Source: Clostridia bacterium
GTDB lineage: Bacteria; Bacillota; Clostridia; TANB77; CAG-508
DNA: 64,000 bases
Direction: 5' to 3'
Assembly: GCA_900759015.1 (NCBI GenBank)
Contig: CAAEUE010000015.1
Coordinates: 124,001-188,000, forward strand
The first letter of the stretch is position 1. Each line of letters opens with the position of its first letter. Of the stretch, positions 9,043 through 17,609 are shown piece by piece. The position numbers were made by a program, and so were the translations under genes. Below the pieces are notes generated by a model, which was not told the origin of the DNA, did no database searches, and saw only the letters and a program-made list of their open reading frames with translations.

Positions 9043-9762
9043 CTAATTAAATAGGGGTTTTAAGGACCGTCCCCAAATCCCTATTGTCTCCTCTTCTTCT
9101 AGTATATTTGGATTTTCTATATGATGTTTCATTTTTGTATATGCTATTTTTTTCATATTTTCTATTCTATCTAATTTATTCGGTATACTTAAATCTGGAT
9201 ATATTGGTTCTAGTATAATCTGTGAGATAACTGGTTTCTTTTTATAATATTTATAAATTCCCTCTGGTTTAGTAGTTACAAAAACTGTTGGTACTACTGG
9301 AACATTATTTTCTACAGCAAAAACAAATGCACCTTTTTTAAAATCCATTAAATTTTGATTATATAATTTAAGCTCACCTTCTGGATAAATATGAACTGTT
9401 TCTCCTTCTTGTAATAATTCAGAAACATATTCATAAAAATGCTTCTTTTTAGATTTATCTGTTGGTATAGGAATCGCTTTTAATAATTTTATTAAAAATC
9501 CCGCAACTGGAATTTTAAAATTAGATTCCAATGTTACGAAATGGACGAAATTTGGGAAATTCATTAATCCATTCATTGTACAATCTAAATAATGCATATG
9601 GTTTGATATAGTTACTTTTCCACCTTGTACTTTTCGTAAATTTTCCTTTCCAATAATTTTATATCCTAAAAATATTTTGTTTATAAAAGTCAGTATTGGC
9701 CAGCCAATTAAATAATATACAGTATTTGATATAAAATTAAATACTATATTCTTTAATTTCAT
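9043..9762 (-). CDS. 1-acyl-sn-glycerol-3-phosphate acyltransferase-like protein (PlsC family)
   Basis: Transfers an acyl chain to a glycerol-phosphate-type lipid at the inner membrane face. The N terminus is hydrophobic, the catalytic HX4D box reads NHMHYLD, and the substrate-binding box reads YPEGEL. I choose ATG at 9762, which follows GAGGAG by ten bases; a longer reading would need a TTG at 9780. It overlaps the upstream glycosyltransferase, suggesting translational coupling in glycolipid or phospholipid synthesis. The last dozen codons come from a REP-like element (9051-9085), so the tail IGIWGRSLKPLFN is probably acquired sequence. Confidence 0.85.
   Translation of the reverse strand: MKLKNIVFNFISNTVYYLIGWPILTFINKIFLGYKIIGKENLRKVQGGKVTISNHMHYLDCTMNGLMNFPNFVHFVTLESNFKIPVAGFLIKLLKAIPIPTDKSKKKHFYEYVSELLQEGETVHIYPEGELKLYNQNLMDFKKGAFVFAVENNVPVVPTVFVTTKPEGIYKYYKKKPVISQIILEPIYPDLSIPNKLDRIENMKKIAYTKMKHHIENPNILEEEETIGIWGRSLKPLFN
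9051..9085. repeat. REP-like palindromic repeat inside a coding end (E2)
   Basis: ATAGGGGTTTTAAGGACC then GTCCCCAAATCCCTAT is a copy of the dispersed element. It lies entirely within the last codons of the acyltransferase gene. Confidence 0.7.
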
Positions 9763-10855
9763 CTTTAAACATCTCCTCAATTTTCTCCATACTTTTTTCT
9801 ATTCTATATTTTTCTGCACTCTCACTATATATTTTTCTCATATTACTTAACTCTTCTGGATTATCAAGCCACATATCTATTTTCTCAGCTAGATCGTCAC
9901 TATTACCTGCTTCAAATAGACTTCTATCATCAAGAGCAAATTGTGGTGTTGCAGACTTTTCACTATTTGCAATAATAGGCACATTACCACAAGCAATTGC
10001 TTCTAGACATGAGATTGCTTCTATTTCTGCATCAGATGTATGTACATATAAATCTGTTTTAGCCAATAATTCTAGTAATTTATCTTCATCTAGGAAGTTT
10101 ATTATTGGTTTATTAGTTAATCCTTCACCCATTTTAATATATTGTTTATATTTAGGTCCTTTACCTGCTAAGACTAATTGAATATCCTTTTCGTATTTTG
10201 ATTTTTTTATTGCTTCAAATAATAAATCTTGTCTTTTTTCTCCTGATAATCTTCCGACCATAGTTATTATTATTTTATCATGTTTTTGTTTTGGAGTAAA
10301 CATAAATTTACTCTGTATTCCATTGGAAATCACATGCAATTTAGCAGTATAATTATTTTTTCTTAATTGTTCCGCTATAAATTTACTAGGGCAATGTATA
10401 TGTCTAAACTTATTATAAAAATCATCTCTAAATTCGCTATATATTGTTTTATTAACAATTTTACTTTTTCCCAATTTTATAGAATAAGTTATATTCTCTG
10501 GCTGAACATGAAATGCAGCAGTATGTGGAATATTCATTTCTTGGGCGATCTTTAAACTAGCTCTTGAAAGCCAAAAAGGCATATAGAAGTGAACAATATC
10601 AATTCCTTCCATTGCCTTTTTTATTACCTCTTTATTTGGTACTCCAAAACTCATTCCTTGTGATTTAATTATTTTAGAAACTCCAATTGGTAATTTTAGA
10701 GTTTTTACAATAAATTTATCTTCTCCTTTAGTTCCTGTTGTTAAAATTCTTACCTCGTGTCCTCTTTTTCTCAATCCTTCTGCAAATCTTCTAGCAGAAA
10801 TAGTTGTTCCATTATTCGCATTTTCAAATTGATCCATTACTAATAATATTTTCAC
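9737..10855 (-). CDS. GT4 family glycosyltransferase, probably lipid-linked
   Basis: A 372-residue GT-B fold enzyme. The N-terminal NNGTTISARRFAEGLRKRGH resembles the acceptor loop of diacylglycerol alpha-glucosyltransferases; the donor-site E-x7-E pattern lies in SDAEIEAISCLEAIACG near residue 280. It probably adds a hexose to a lipid acceptor, and the overlapping PlsC-like gene supports a membrane lipid role. The start is GTG at 10855, sharing one base with the nadD stop (TAGTG) and preceded by AAAGGAG. Acceptor and sugar are inferred. Confidence 0.8.
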   Translation of the reverse strand: MKILLVMDQFENANNGTTISARRFAEGLRKRGHEVRILTTGTKGEDKFIVKTLKLPIGVSKIIKSQGMSFGVPNKEVIKKAMEGIDIVHFYMPFWLSRASLKIAQEMNIPHTAAFHVQPENITYSIKLGKSKIVNKTIYSEFRDDFYNKFRHIHCPSKFIAEQLRKNNYTAKLHVISNGIQSKFMFTPKQKHDKIIITMVGRLSGEKRQDLLFEAIKKSKYEKDIQLVLAGKGPKYKQYIKMGEGLTNKPIINFLDEDKLLELLAKTDLYVHTSDAEIEAISCLEAIACGNVPIIANSEKSATPQFALDDRSLFEAGNSDDLAEKIDMWLDNPEELSNMRKIYSESAEKYRIEKSMEKIEEMFKDEIKEYSI

Positions 10856-11454
10856 TATTCCACTCCTTTATATAAATTATTCTTTTCAATATAAAAATAA
10901 ACCTTTTTATTAAGCATTTTAGCTAATATTTCACTATCTTTATTTTTAATAGCCTTTCTTACCTCTGTTGAACTATAGTTATATAAGCTATCTGCATTAA
11001 ATTCAAATATTTTATTTTTATTTATTTCTAATAATTTATTTTCAGCTATTATACTATCTAGTTTTCTTCCTCTTTGGATAGCAATAATATTATTTTTTAA
11101 ACATTTATCTGACTTCTTCCAACTTGGTAATTTTTCTAAATTATCTCCTCCTAAAATGAAATAATTTTCAGATGAAGAAAAATTTTTATTTATTAAGTCA
11201 AAAGCATCTACAGCCAATAATGTCTTTTTTGAATTTAATTCTATATCTAAAACATCTATTTTATCATTCCTTATACTTTTAAGCATCTCAAATCTTTTAT
11301 TTTCATCTATTAAACCTGCTTTATTATAATAATTACCAACTGGTACAAAATATACTTTATCTAAATTAAATTTTTCCGCTATATCCTCTGCTAATCTTTC
11401 GTGAGCTATAGTTGGAGGATTAAAGCTTCCTCCAAAAAAGCCATATTTTTTCAT
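10855..11454 (-). CDS. nadD: Nicotinate-nucleotide adenylyltransferase
   Basis: Joins ATP to nicotinate mononucleotide in NAD synthesis. GFFGGSFNPPTIAH at residues 5-18 is the nucleotidyltransferase signature; the first histidine of the usual HxGH box is threonine here (TIAH), an accepted variant of T/HxGH. SSTEVRKAI near residue 161 is the C-terminal ISSTxIR box. At 199 residues it has normal length. It is joined to the downstream glycosyltransferase by a one-base overlap. Confidence 0.88.
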   Translation of the reverse strand: MKKYGFFGGSFNPPTIAHERLAEDIAEKFNLDKVYFVPVGNYYNKAGLIDENKRFEMLKSIRNDKIDVLDIELNSKKTLLAVDAFDLINKNFSSSENYFILGGDNLEKLPSWKKSDKCLKNNIIAIQRGRKLDSIIAENKLLEINKNKIFEFNADSLYNYSSTEVRKAIKNKDSEILAKMLNKKVYFYIEKNNLYKGVE

Positions 11455-11484
11455 TTAATATTGCATCCTTTCATATTTCCAATA

Positions 11485-12285
11485 TTACCCTATAAATATT
11501 GTTAAGATTATTGCTAAAATTAAATATATTATTAATGTAAATTTATATAAAACTATTATTGCTAAATATTCATTTATAAATGCTTCTGGAAAGTAATACC
11601 ATAAAGTTTTAGAACCTTCACCTGTTGCTCTTATATTAAATTTTAAAGAATAAATTTTGGCTCTTAATATATGGAAATTATTACTTACAAAAGCTATATT
11701 TTTATTTATTTTTAACTCTTTCAATTTTACATTAGAAAACTTAAAATTCTCCAATGTATTTTTGGATTTATCTTCTTTTATAATGTCTTTTGATGGAATA
11801 TTGTGAGCAACTAAATATTTTTCCATTGCCTCTGCTTCAGTTATTGTTTCTTCTCTTACTTTTCCACCAGATACAATTATTTTTGGTTTAATTTTCTGTT
11901 TATTATATAGTTCCATTGTTAAATTTAATCTTTTTGTCAATGCTTTTGTTAATTGATTTCCATATACCAAATATCCACCTAAAACAACAATAGCATTATA
12001 GTTTTTTCTTTTAATTTTTAAGTTAACTGCTATGCTTGCTATACAGAATATAATAAATGTTATTGAAAAATATATTGACATGTATCTTATGAAATTCATT
12101 ATTTTATTGTCAAATATACGTGGAATTATAGTAAGGATAAGAACTATAATTCCTAGTGCGAGTATTATATATTTCCTTTTGAATATTTTTCTCTTCCTTA
12201 CTATATCTGTTATCATACCTGATAAGCCACTATATATTAATAAAACTCCTATTATTAAAAATATATTTAAAAATATATTTTCCAT
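11485..12285 (-). CDS. YdcF/SanA-like DUF218 membrane protein
   Basis: Three to four N-terminal membrane segments precede a DUF218 domain beginning AIVVLGGYLVYGN, with the following IIVSGGK, the acidic TEAEAM segment and NTLENFKFS, and a last membrane helix near the C terminus. DUF218 proteins (YdcF, SanA, ElyC) are linked to envelope integrity and lipid-carrier use, without a firmly settled reaction. The ATG at 12285 follows AGGTGA; in-frame starts upstream would overlap it. It begins 16 bases past the ATPase stop. Confidence 0.8.
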   Translation of the reverse strand: MENIFLNIFLIIGVLLIYSGLSGMITDIVRKRKIFKRKYIILALGIIVLILTIIPRIFDNKIMNFIRYMSIYFSITFIIFCIASIAVNLKIKRKNYNAIVVLGGYLVYGNQLTKALTKRLNLTMELYNKQKIKPKIIVSGGKVREETITEAEAMEKYLVAHNIPSKDIIKEDKSKNTLENFKFSNVKLKELKINKNIAFVSNNFHILRAKIYSLKFNIRATGEGSKTLWYYFPEAFINEYLAIIVLYKFTLIIYLILAIILTIFIG

Positions 12286-12300
12286 AAGCATCACCTAATT

Positions 12301-14640
12301 CTATTCACTCGCTTTTTCTAAATCTTGACTTAAATTATTAATTAAATATTTAAGTCCTGTAACAACAATATATGCCAAAATTAGAGCTGATACTAATATA
12401 ATTATTCCTTGTTCACTTATACCACTTAAATGCAATAAATTCTTAAATAAAATTACTGCAAAGAAGAAACCAATTGCTGTAGTTGTACATAAAAATGTAC
12501 TTATTCTATTAAATGGCCTACAAGCTTCTATTACTGCAAAAATACTTACTCCACCAATAATTAGGTACATTAATGTTTCTGCTTCTTCTACTCCTAGCCT
12601 TAAACCTTCTCTAGAGAATGTTAATAAAATAATACTAATAATTATTGTTAGTGCATATGGTAATGCATTTTTTATTACCGTTCTTAAGAAAGTTCCTTGT
12701 AATGGTTTTGAATTTTCTAAGAAAGACAAGAAGAATGATGTATAACCTTCTATTACTAAATCTATTAATGTTATTTGTATTGGTATGAATGGGAATGCTG
12801 TATTTGTTACTATATTAAATAATGATAATAACATTGAATATATTGTTTTAATAAAGAATATTCTAGCAACATTCGTTATATTGTTTACGACTCTTCTTCC
12901 TTCCATTAATACATCTTTAAGCACACTAAAATCTGAATTTAATAATACAATTTGTGAAACTTGTCTTGCAACATCTGAAGCCTCTGGTAATGTTATACTA
13001 CAATCTGCTTGTTTTAATGCAACTACATCATTAACTCCATCACCCGTCATTGCAACAGAATGTCCTTTTGCTTGAAGTGCTTTTACTATTAAACTTTTTT
13101 GATGTGGTAAAACTCTTGCAAAAACGCTATATTTATCTACCAATTCTGGAATTTCATCATCTGAACTTATAGTTGATAGATCTATGTATGAATCATAAGA
13201 TTCTAATCCCGCTTTTCTTGCAATACTTGAAACTGTTAATGGATTATCTCCAGAAATTATTTTTATATCTACAGATTGTGTTTTAAAGAAACCTAACATT
13301 TCTTTTGCATTTTTTCTTAATGGATCATCTAATGTAATTGCTGCAACAATCTCTAGTTTTGGTAAATTTTCATCACTTACAACTTCTTTAGAATAAGCCA
13401 CAAATAACATTCTTTTTCCTGCTTTTTGTGCTGCTATTATTTCTTCTGGCATTTCCATATCACTTTTTTCTATTAAACGTTCTGGTGCTCCTAGTACTAT
13501 AGATCCCACTTTTTTAAAACTTATTGAACTCCATTTTCTTTCTGAAGAAAATGCCATTCTATCTGCTACTTCAAATTTATCTTCTCCTTTATAATAATCT
13601 TTAAGAGCCATAAATGTAGCATTGTTATCAGTCATTTCATTTACAAATGCTGTCATCATAGTTTGCATATTATGTGGCATACATTTTTCGTTATATATTT
13701 TTACTTCATCGACTTTCATTTTACCTTCTGTAATTGTTCCTGTTTTGTCTAAACATAATGTATCTATATGTGCTAATGTTTCTACACTATATAAGTCTTG
13801 AACTAATACTCTCTTTTTAGCAAGTTTTATTACACCTGTTGCTAATGATATTGTTATAAGAAGCATAAGTCCTTTTGGAAGCATTCCTAATAATGCTGCT
13901 GCAGTAGAAACAACTGAATTTGTTATATCTACATTTCTAAAGAAATATGCTTGTACAAATAAAATGATTCCTACTGGAATTATTACAAAACTTGTAAAGT
14001 TTGTAACTCTTTTCATTGAGTTTACAAGTTCTGATTCCGCTCTCTTGTATTTTTTAGTTTCACTTGTAATTTGTGCTGCAAAGTTATCTTTTCCTACTTT
14101 TTCTACTTTTGAATAACATTTTCCACTAACTACATAACTTCCTGATAGTAATTTGTCTCCTTTTTGTTTTAATATTGTGTCTGATTCTCCTGTAAGTAAT
14201 GATTCATTAACTTCTACTTCTCCATCAATTACTTCCGAATCTGCACATATTTGTTTTCCTGCTTCTAGAATTATTATATCATCTAATACAATTTCATCTA
14301 TATTAATTTCTTTTTCTTTTCCATTCCTTACAACTGTAGCTTTTGATATTTTTAGTACTGATAGTTTTTGTACTAAGTTTCTAGCATGAATTTCTTGTAC
14401 AATTCCAATTATGATATTTACTATAATAATTAACATATACGCTAAGTTTGTATATGCCTTTACTGATATTAATGCTATTGCTATTAACAAATTGAATAAG
14501 TTAAATAATGTACATACATTATCTCTAATTATCTCCCAATTGCTTCTGGTCTTATCGTCTTCTACTTTATTTATTTTTCCTTCTGCTATTCTTTCTTGTA
14601 TTTGCTCTTCTGTTAAGCCTTTTAATTCTTCCTTGTCCAA
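12301..14640 (-). CDS. P-type cation-transporting ATPase, CtpE-like
   Basis: A 779-residue P-type ATPase with the actuator TGES near 155, phosphorylation site DKTGTITEG near 298 and hinge GDGVNDVVALKQAD near 541. About eight to ten membrane helices are seen; helix M4 carries PKGLMLL. There is no N-terminal heavy-metal domain. The overall form resembles cation-transporting ATPase E (CtpE), linked to calcium uptake in mycobacteria, but the ion cannot be fixed from sequence. Translation starts at TTG, eight bases after AAGGAG. Confidence 0.85.
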   Translation of the reverse strand: MDKEELKGLTEEQIQERIAEGKINKVEDDKTRSNWEIIRDNVCTLFNLFNLLIAIALISVKAYTNLAYMLIIIVNIIIGIVQEIHARNLVQKLSVLKISKATVVRNGKEKEINIDEIVLDDIIILEAGKQICADSEVIDGEVEVNESLLTGESDTILKQKGDKLLSGSYVVSGKCYSKVEKVGKDNFAAQITSETKKYKRAESELVNSMKRVTNFTSFVIIPVGIILFVQAYFFRNVDITNSVVSTAAALLGMLPKGLMLLITISLATGVIKLAKKRVLVQDLYSVETLAHIDTLCLDKTGTITEGKMKVDEVKIYNEKCMPHNMQTMMTAFVNEMTDNNATFMALKDYYKGEDKFEVADRMAFSSERKWSSISFKKVGSIVLGAPERLIEKSDMEMPEEIIAAQKAGKRMLFVAYSKEVVSDENLPKLEIVAAITLDDPLRKNAKEMLGFFKTQSVDIKIISGDNPLTVSSIARKAGLESYDSYIDLSTISSDDEIPELVDKYSVFARVLPHQKSLIVKALQAKGHSVAMTGDGVNDVVALKQADCSITLPEASDVARQVSQIVLLNSDFSVLKDVLMEGRRVVNNITNVARIFFIKTIYSMLLSLFNIVTNTAFPFIPIQITLIDLVIEGYTSFFLSFLENSKPLQGTFLRTVIKNALPYALTIIISIILLTFSREGLRLGVEEAETLMYLIIGGVSIFAVIEACRPFNRISTFLCTTTAIGFFFAVILFKNLLHLSGISEQGIIILVSALILAYIVVTGLKYLINNLSQDLEKASE

Positions 14641-14763
14641 AATTTACACTCCTTTTCTTTCGAATTTTTTTGTATTTTATCACACACTTTAATATATTAC
14701 TATATTATTTAAGAAAAAACAAATAGTTTAATAAAAAAGATTTTTTAAATTGAATTTGTCAAA

Positions 14764-14794
14764 AAAATAGACACTTTTTTGTGTCTATTTTTTG
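14764..14794 (-). terminator. Hairpin terminator after the CRISPR array
   Basis: AAATAGACAC pairs with GTGTCTATTT around a T-rich loop, with A/T runs on both sides so it could act in either direction. It stands just past the degenerate distal end of the CRISPR array as read on the minus strand, and would end the array transcript before the ATPase gene. Confidence 0.7.
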
Positions 14795-14805
14795 TTGATA
14801 ATTTA

Positions 14806-15187
14806 TTTTTTATTCTCCACCGAGTAATGTAAAACAAAGCTAACAACAGCAACAATGTAGTCACAGACGTAGAAGAGTTTCAAACCTCTATTGAGTAATG
14901 TAAAACTTCATTAAATCAGTATTAATTTATGCCTGTATTTGCGCGGTAGCGTTTCAAATCTCTAATGAGTAATGTAAAACGTATAGGAACTTACCACAAG
15001 TATTTCTGTCATCAAGAAGGTTTCAAGCCTCTAATGAGTAATGTAAAACAAGTTAAATGTGTTAATAAAATATTCTATATGTAATGTGTTTCAAGCCTCT
15101 AATGAGTAATGTAAAACAAAAGATGATACAAACAACGAGTTGGCACAACAACAGGAGGTTTCAAGCCTCTAATGAGTAATGTAAAAC
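14806..15187 (-). CRISPR. Short orphan CRISPR array, 30-bp repeats, five repeats plus one decayed
   Basis: On the minus strand the repeat begins GTTTTACATTACTCATTAG and ends AGGCTTGAAAC (30 bp). Copies lie at 14877-14906, 14951-14980, 15020-15049, 15088-15117 and 15158-15187, with a strongly decayed copy at 14806-14835. Spacers are 41, 44, 39, 38 and 40 bases from left to right. The three right-hand repeats are identical; those to the left carry two changes each and the last keeps only its GAGTAATGTAAAAC half. The leader is therefore on the right and transcription runs leftward. The 30-bp length and 3' GAAAC end fit class 1 systems (type I-B or III). No cas gene is in the window. Confidence 0.95.
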
Positions 15188-15253
15188 TACATAAATATAT
15201 ATAATATATAGCATTAAAAATAAAAAAAATCAATAAAAAAGTAAAACAAGATG

Positions 15254-15444
15254 AAAAAAGTACGTCGACCACAAAAAGTCAAATCACTGAAACATGCTAT
15301 AAATGAACGATTTTTTAACTATAAAAAACAACGTATACATCGACGCACTTTTTGTACCAAAACAAAGCAAAAAGAGCTCAAAAATTTGCTAAAAAATCGT
15401 TGTATCCTTAGGAGCTCTAAATAGATTCATCGACGTACTTTTTT
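15254..15444. repeat. Inverted-repeat element beside the CRISPR leader
   Basis: AAAAAAGTACGTCGA (15254-15268) is inverted as TCGACGTACTTTTTT (15430-15444). Nested inside are AACGATTTTTTA (15306-15317) against TAAAAAATCGTT, ACAAAAAGT (15271-15279) against ACTTTTTGT (15347-15355), and two GAGCTC sites. The whole 190 bases could fold as a branched hairpin or be a MITE-like non-autonomous element. A 57-codon open frame (15251-15424) spans it but has no ribosome site. Clear target-site duplications are not visible. Confidence 0.6.
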
Positions 15445-15474
15445 TATTAAATTATTACTTTTTTACATTCAAAA

Positions 15475-15504
15475 ACGCTATCAAAAAATATTCTTTGATA
15501 GCGT
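15475..15504 (-). terminator. Terminator of the alarmone synthetase gene
   Basis: ACGCTATCAAA pairs with TTTGATAGCGT; on the minus strand the stem is followed by TTTTGAATG. It lies 25 bases past the stop of the RelQ-like gene. Confidence 0.75.
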
Positions 15505-15528
15505 ATCTATATAAAATAAAAGGGGAAT

Positions 15529-16086
15529 TTAACGTATTTCACTTGCTAGTACTGACATTTCATAATCTAGCTTTCTCATTACCTTTGCGGCTTTCAATAA
15601 CTTTTTAGAAGTCGCTTTGGTAACATTATTATTTTTATATTTTAACTCATGTTCTAAACTAGCCCAAAAGTCCATAGCCATTGTTCTTATCTGGATTTCA
15701 GCTTTTACATATACATTACCTAATTCTGTTTCTACAGGTACTTCTACAATTAAATGTAAGCTTGAATATCCACTTTTTTTAGGGGATTGAATATAATCTT
15801 TTTCATTCAAAATTCGTATTTTGGGATTTTCCACTAATAATTCTCTTACGATATATACATTTTCCTGGAAAGGACAAATAATCCTAATTCCTGCAATATC
15901 ATTTACCTTTTCTATAAGTTCATTATAGTTTAAATCATATTTTTTCTTTTTCATTTTATTTATAATACTTTTGGGACTTTTTATTCTATATTTAACATGA
16001 TCTATGAGATTTACTTCCTTGTACTTCACCTCCATATCTTCTATAATTTTTTTGATTTCTTCTATGCTAAGTGAGTATATTGACAT
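15529..16086 (-). CDS. Small alarmone synthetase, RelA/SpoT synthetase domain (RelQ-like)
   Basis: A single (p)ppGpp synthetase domain making guanosine alarmones from GTP or GDP and ATP. Visible motifs are IAGIRIICPF (about residues 64-73), KKSGYSSLHL (about 106-115) and AEIQIRTMAMDFWASLEHEL (about 128-147). There is no hydrolase, TGS or ACT domain, and 185 residues fit the RelQ/YjbM class. The start is uncertain: the ATG at 16086 has a weak ribosome site, while AAAGGAG (16181-16187) lies far upstream and the frame stays open from there with no ATG, GTG or TTG. Confidence 0.88.
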   Translation of the reverse strand: MSIYSLSIEEIKKIIEDMEVKYKEVNLIDHVKYRIKSPKSIINKMKKKKYDLNYNELIEKVNDIAGIRIICPFQENVYIVRELLVENPKIRILNEKDYIQSPKKSGYSSLHLIVEVPVETELGNVYVKAEIQIRTMAMDFWASLEHELKYKNNNVTKATSKKLLKAAKVMRKLDYEMSVLASEIR

Positions 16087-16276
16087 TAATTTCTCATAAA
16101 TGTCACTCTTTACTGTTAATTTTTCATTTTGTAATACTTCTTTTTTTGAATTGATAATATTATTTTCTAATTTATCGTCACTCCTTTCTTTTTTAGTATG
16201 TGTATATTCTACCCATAAATTATTTCCAAATTATTCCCGAATTGTGTTTTATTTGTAAATTAATTTAACATAGAAA

Positions 16277-16299
16277 AAAGCCTTATATATTAAGGCTTT
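16277..16299 (-). terminator. Terminator of the Asp23/DUF308 operon
   Basis: AAAGCCTTA pairs with TAAGGCTTT, followed on the minus strand by further T. It is about 60 bases past the DUF308 gene and upstream of the alarmone synthetase. Confidence 0.75.
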
Positions 16300-16356
16300 C
16301 TTGAATTTATTAAAATTATTTTGACGTAAAACTCATAAATTTTTATTTATATTTAA

Positions 16357-16899
16357 TTAAAAATTTTTTAACTTTCTTATAAAAATAAAACTTTCTATTA
16401 TATCTATTATTGCATATGCAATCATTAATGAACCAATTAATGTTATAATTGCTCCGCTATTTAGTATAATATATATACCAAATATAATCATTAAAATTGC
16501 AAGCATTAAACAGAATATCCATATAGATGAATTAAATTTTTTTAAATTAAAAGATAAATATAATCGTGTAATACCACTATATATAATCCATGCTCCAACT
16601 ATTATTCTTAATATTGCACCTATTGCATCTGTATAAATAATAGCAATTATTCCTGCAATACTTGCTATTAATCCACATAGCAAATCAAAATTAAAGTGTT
16701 CTCCTCTACCTCTTCCTTTAACGTAATTTACTAGTCTAGCAACACCTATTAATAGAAATAACAATCCTATTAAACAAGAAATTACTTTTACTGCTCCTTC
16801 GTGAAAAACACATAATATTACTCCAAATAGTCCAAAAATTATTGATACCAATATATTAGACATACCAGATTTTTTTAACAAATCTTTTATTTGGTCCAT
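16357..16899 (-). CDS. DUF308 membrane protein (HdeD-like)
   Basis: 180 residues with six predicted membrane helices in three hairpins, each with small-residue-rich turns, as in the DUF308/HdeD family. HdeD in Escherichia coli is tied to acid resistance, but the family has no established biochemical role. Its ribosome site GGAGG lies in the last codons of the Asp23 gene just upstream, so the two are translationally coupled and probably share an envelope-stress role. Confidence 0.75.
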   Translation of the reverse strand: MDQIKDLLKKSGMSNILVSIIFGLFGVILCVFHEGAVKVISCLIGLLFLLIGVARLVNYVKGRGRGEHFNFDLLCGLIASIAGIIAIIYTDAIGAILRIIVGAWIIYSGITRLYLSFNLKKFNSSIWIFCLMLAILMIIFGIYIILNSGAIITLIGSLMIAYAIIDIIESFIFIRKLKNF

Positions 16900-16903
16900 A
16901 ATA

Positions 16904-17287
16904 TTATTCCTCCATATTATCTATTTTTTCATCTCCATCATCATCTACTTTTACACCTTGTACATTTACAACAACTTTTTCTACTTTATTTCCTGTCATA
17001 TTTTCTACTTCTTCTTTAACTTTAGCTTGAATATTTTTTGCAACTTCTCTTATGTTTACTCCATATCTTACAATAATGTTTATTTCTATTTTTACATTAT
17101 CTCCATCTGCTTCTACCTTTATACCTCTTGACATTTGTTTTTTACCACTTATTGCTTTTAAGCCTTCTGTAAAACCTCCAGCCATTTTTGCAACCCCATC
17201 AATTTTAGAAACAGCCATACCAGCTATTGTTGCAACAACCTCATTTGCTACATTAATTTCTTGTTCTAAATTTTTTTCTTCGTCCAT
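16904..17287 (-). CDS. Asp23/Gls24 family envelope stress protein
   Basis: 127 residues with the family pattern: VANEVVATIAGMAVSKIDGV near the N terminus, SRGIKVEADGDNVKIEI in the middle and VNIREVAKNIQAKVKEEVE toward the end. Asp23-type proteins form membrane-associated assemblies under the envelope in Staphylococcus and are induced by alkaline or cell-wall stress. There is no signal peptide. AGGAGG precedes the ATG. It heads a two-gene operon with the DUF308 protein. Confidence 0.88.
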   Translation of the reverse strand: MDEEKNLEQEINVANEVVATIAGMAVSKIDGVAKMAGGFTEGLKAISGKKQMSRGIKVEADGDNVKIEINIIVRYGVNIREVAKNIQAKVKEEVENMTGNKVEKVVVNVQGVKVDDDGDEKIDNMEE

Positions 17288-17388
17288 AAGAATTACCTCC
17301 TATATAAATATTATTTTCATATAAATTATTTCCATTATGTCTATTTATATAATAACTTAATTAAATTTATTTGTCAATCGAGATTAAG

Positions 17389-17591
17389 CGACGTTCCTAT
17401 TTTTCCCTATCAAGGGAAAAATAGAGTTGTCCGAAAATCTGCTTTTGCATATTATATTATTCATGTCATAAGGACAACTCTAAAAATCCCTATTTTTAAT
17501 GAATTTTAGCCAAAAAATAAAAGCAGATAGTTAAAATCTACTTTTACTTTATTTTTCAATCCAGGGATTTAAGGAACGTCCCCAAATCCCT
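17389..17591. repeat. Composite of palindromic repeats (E3, E4)
   Basis: This gap before the ABC exporter holds no gene. It contains CTATTTTTCCCT/AGGGAAAAATAG (17397-17408 and 17413-17424), TAGAGTTGTCC/GGACAACTCTA (17422-17432 and 17472-17482) and an AAAAGCAGAT/ATCTACTTTT pair, then a complete REP-like copy with arms AGGGATTT (17563-17570) and AAATCCCT (17584-17591). Confidence 0.7.
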
Positions 17592-17609
17592 ACCAAAATT
17601 TCTAAATTA

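Noticed and set aside
9763..9780. Earlier TTG start for the PlsC-like gene
   Set aside because: It falls in the ribosome site region; the ATG at 9762 has GAGGAG at suitable distance.
15251..15424. 57-codon basic plus-strand frame as a gene
   Set aside because: No ribosome binding site and no recognisable family; kept only as an observation.
14641..15528. Cas genes near the CRISPR array
   Set aside because: The space holds only the array, a terminator and the inverted-repeat element; neighbours are a P-type ATPase and an alarmone synthetase.
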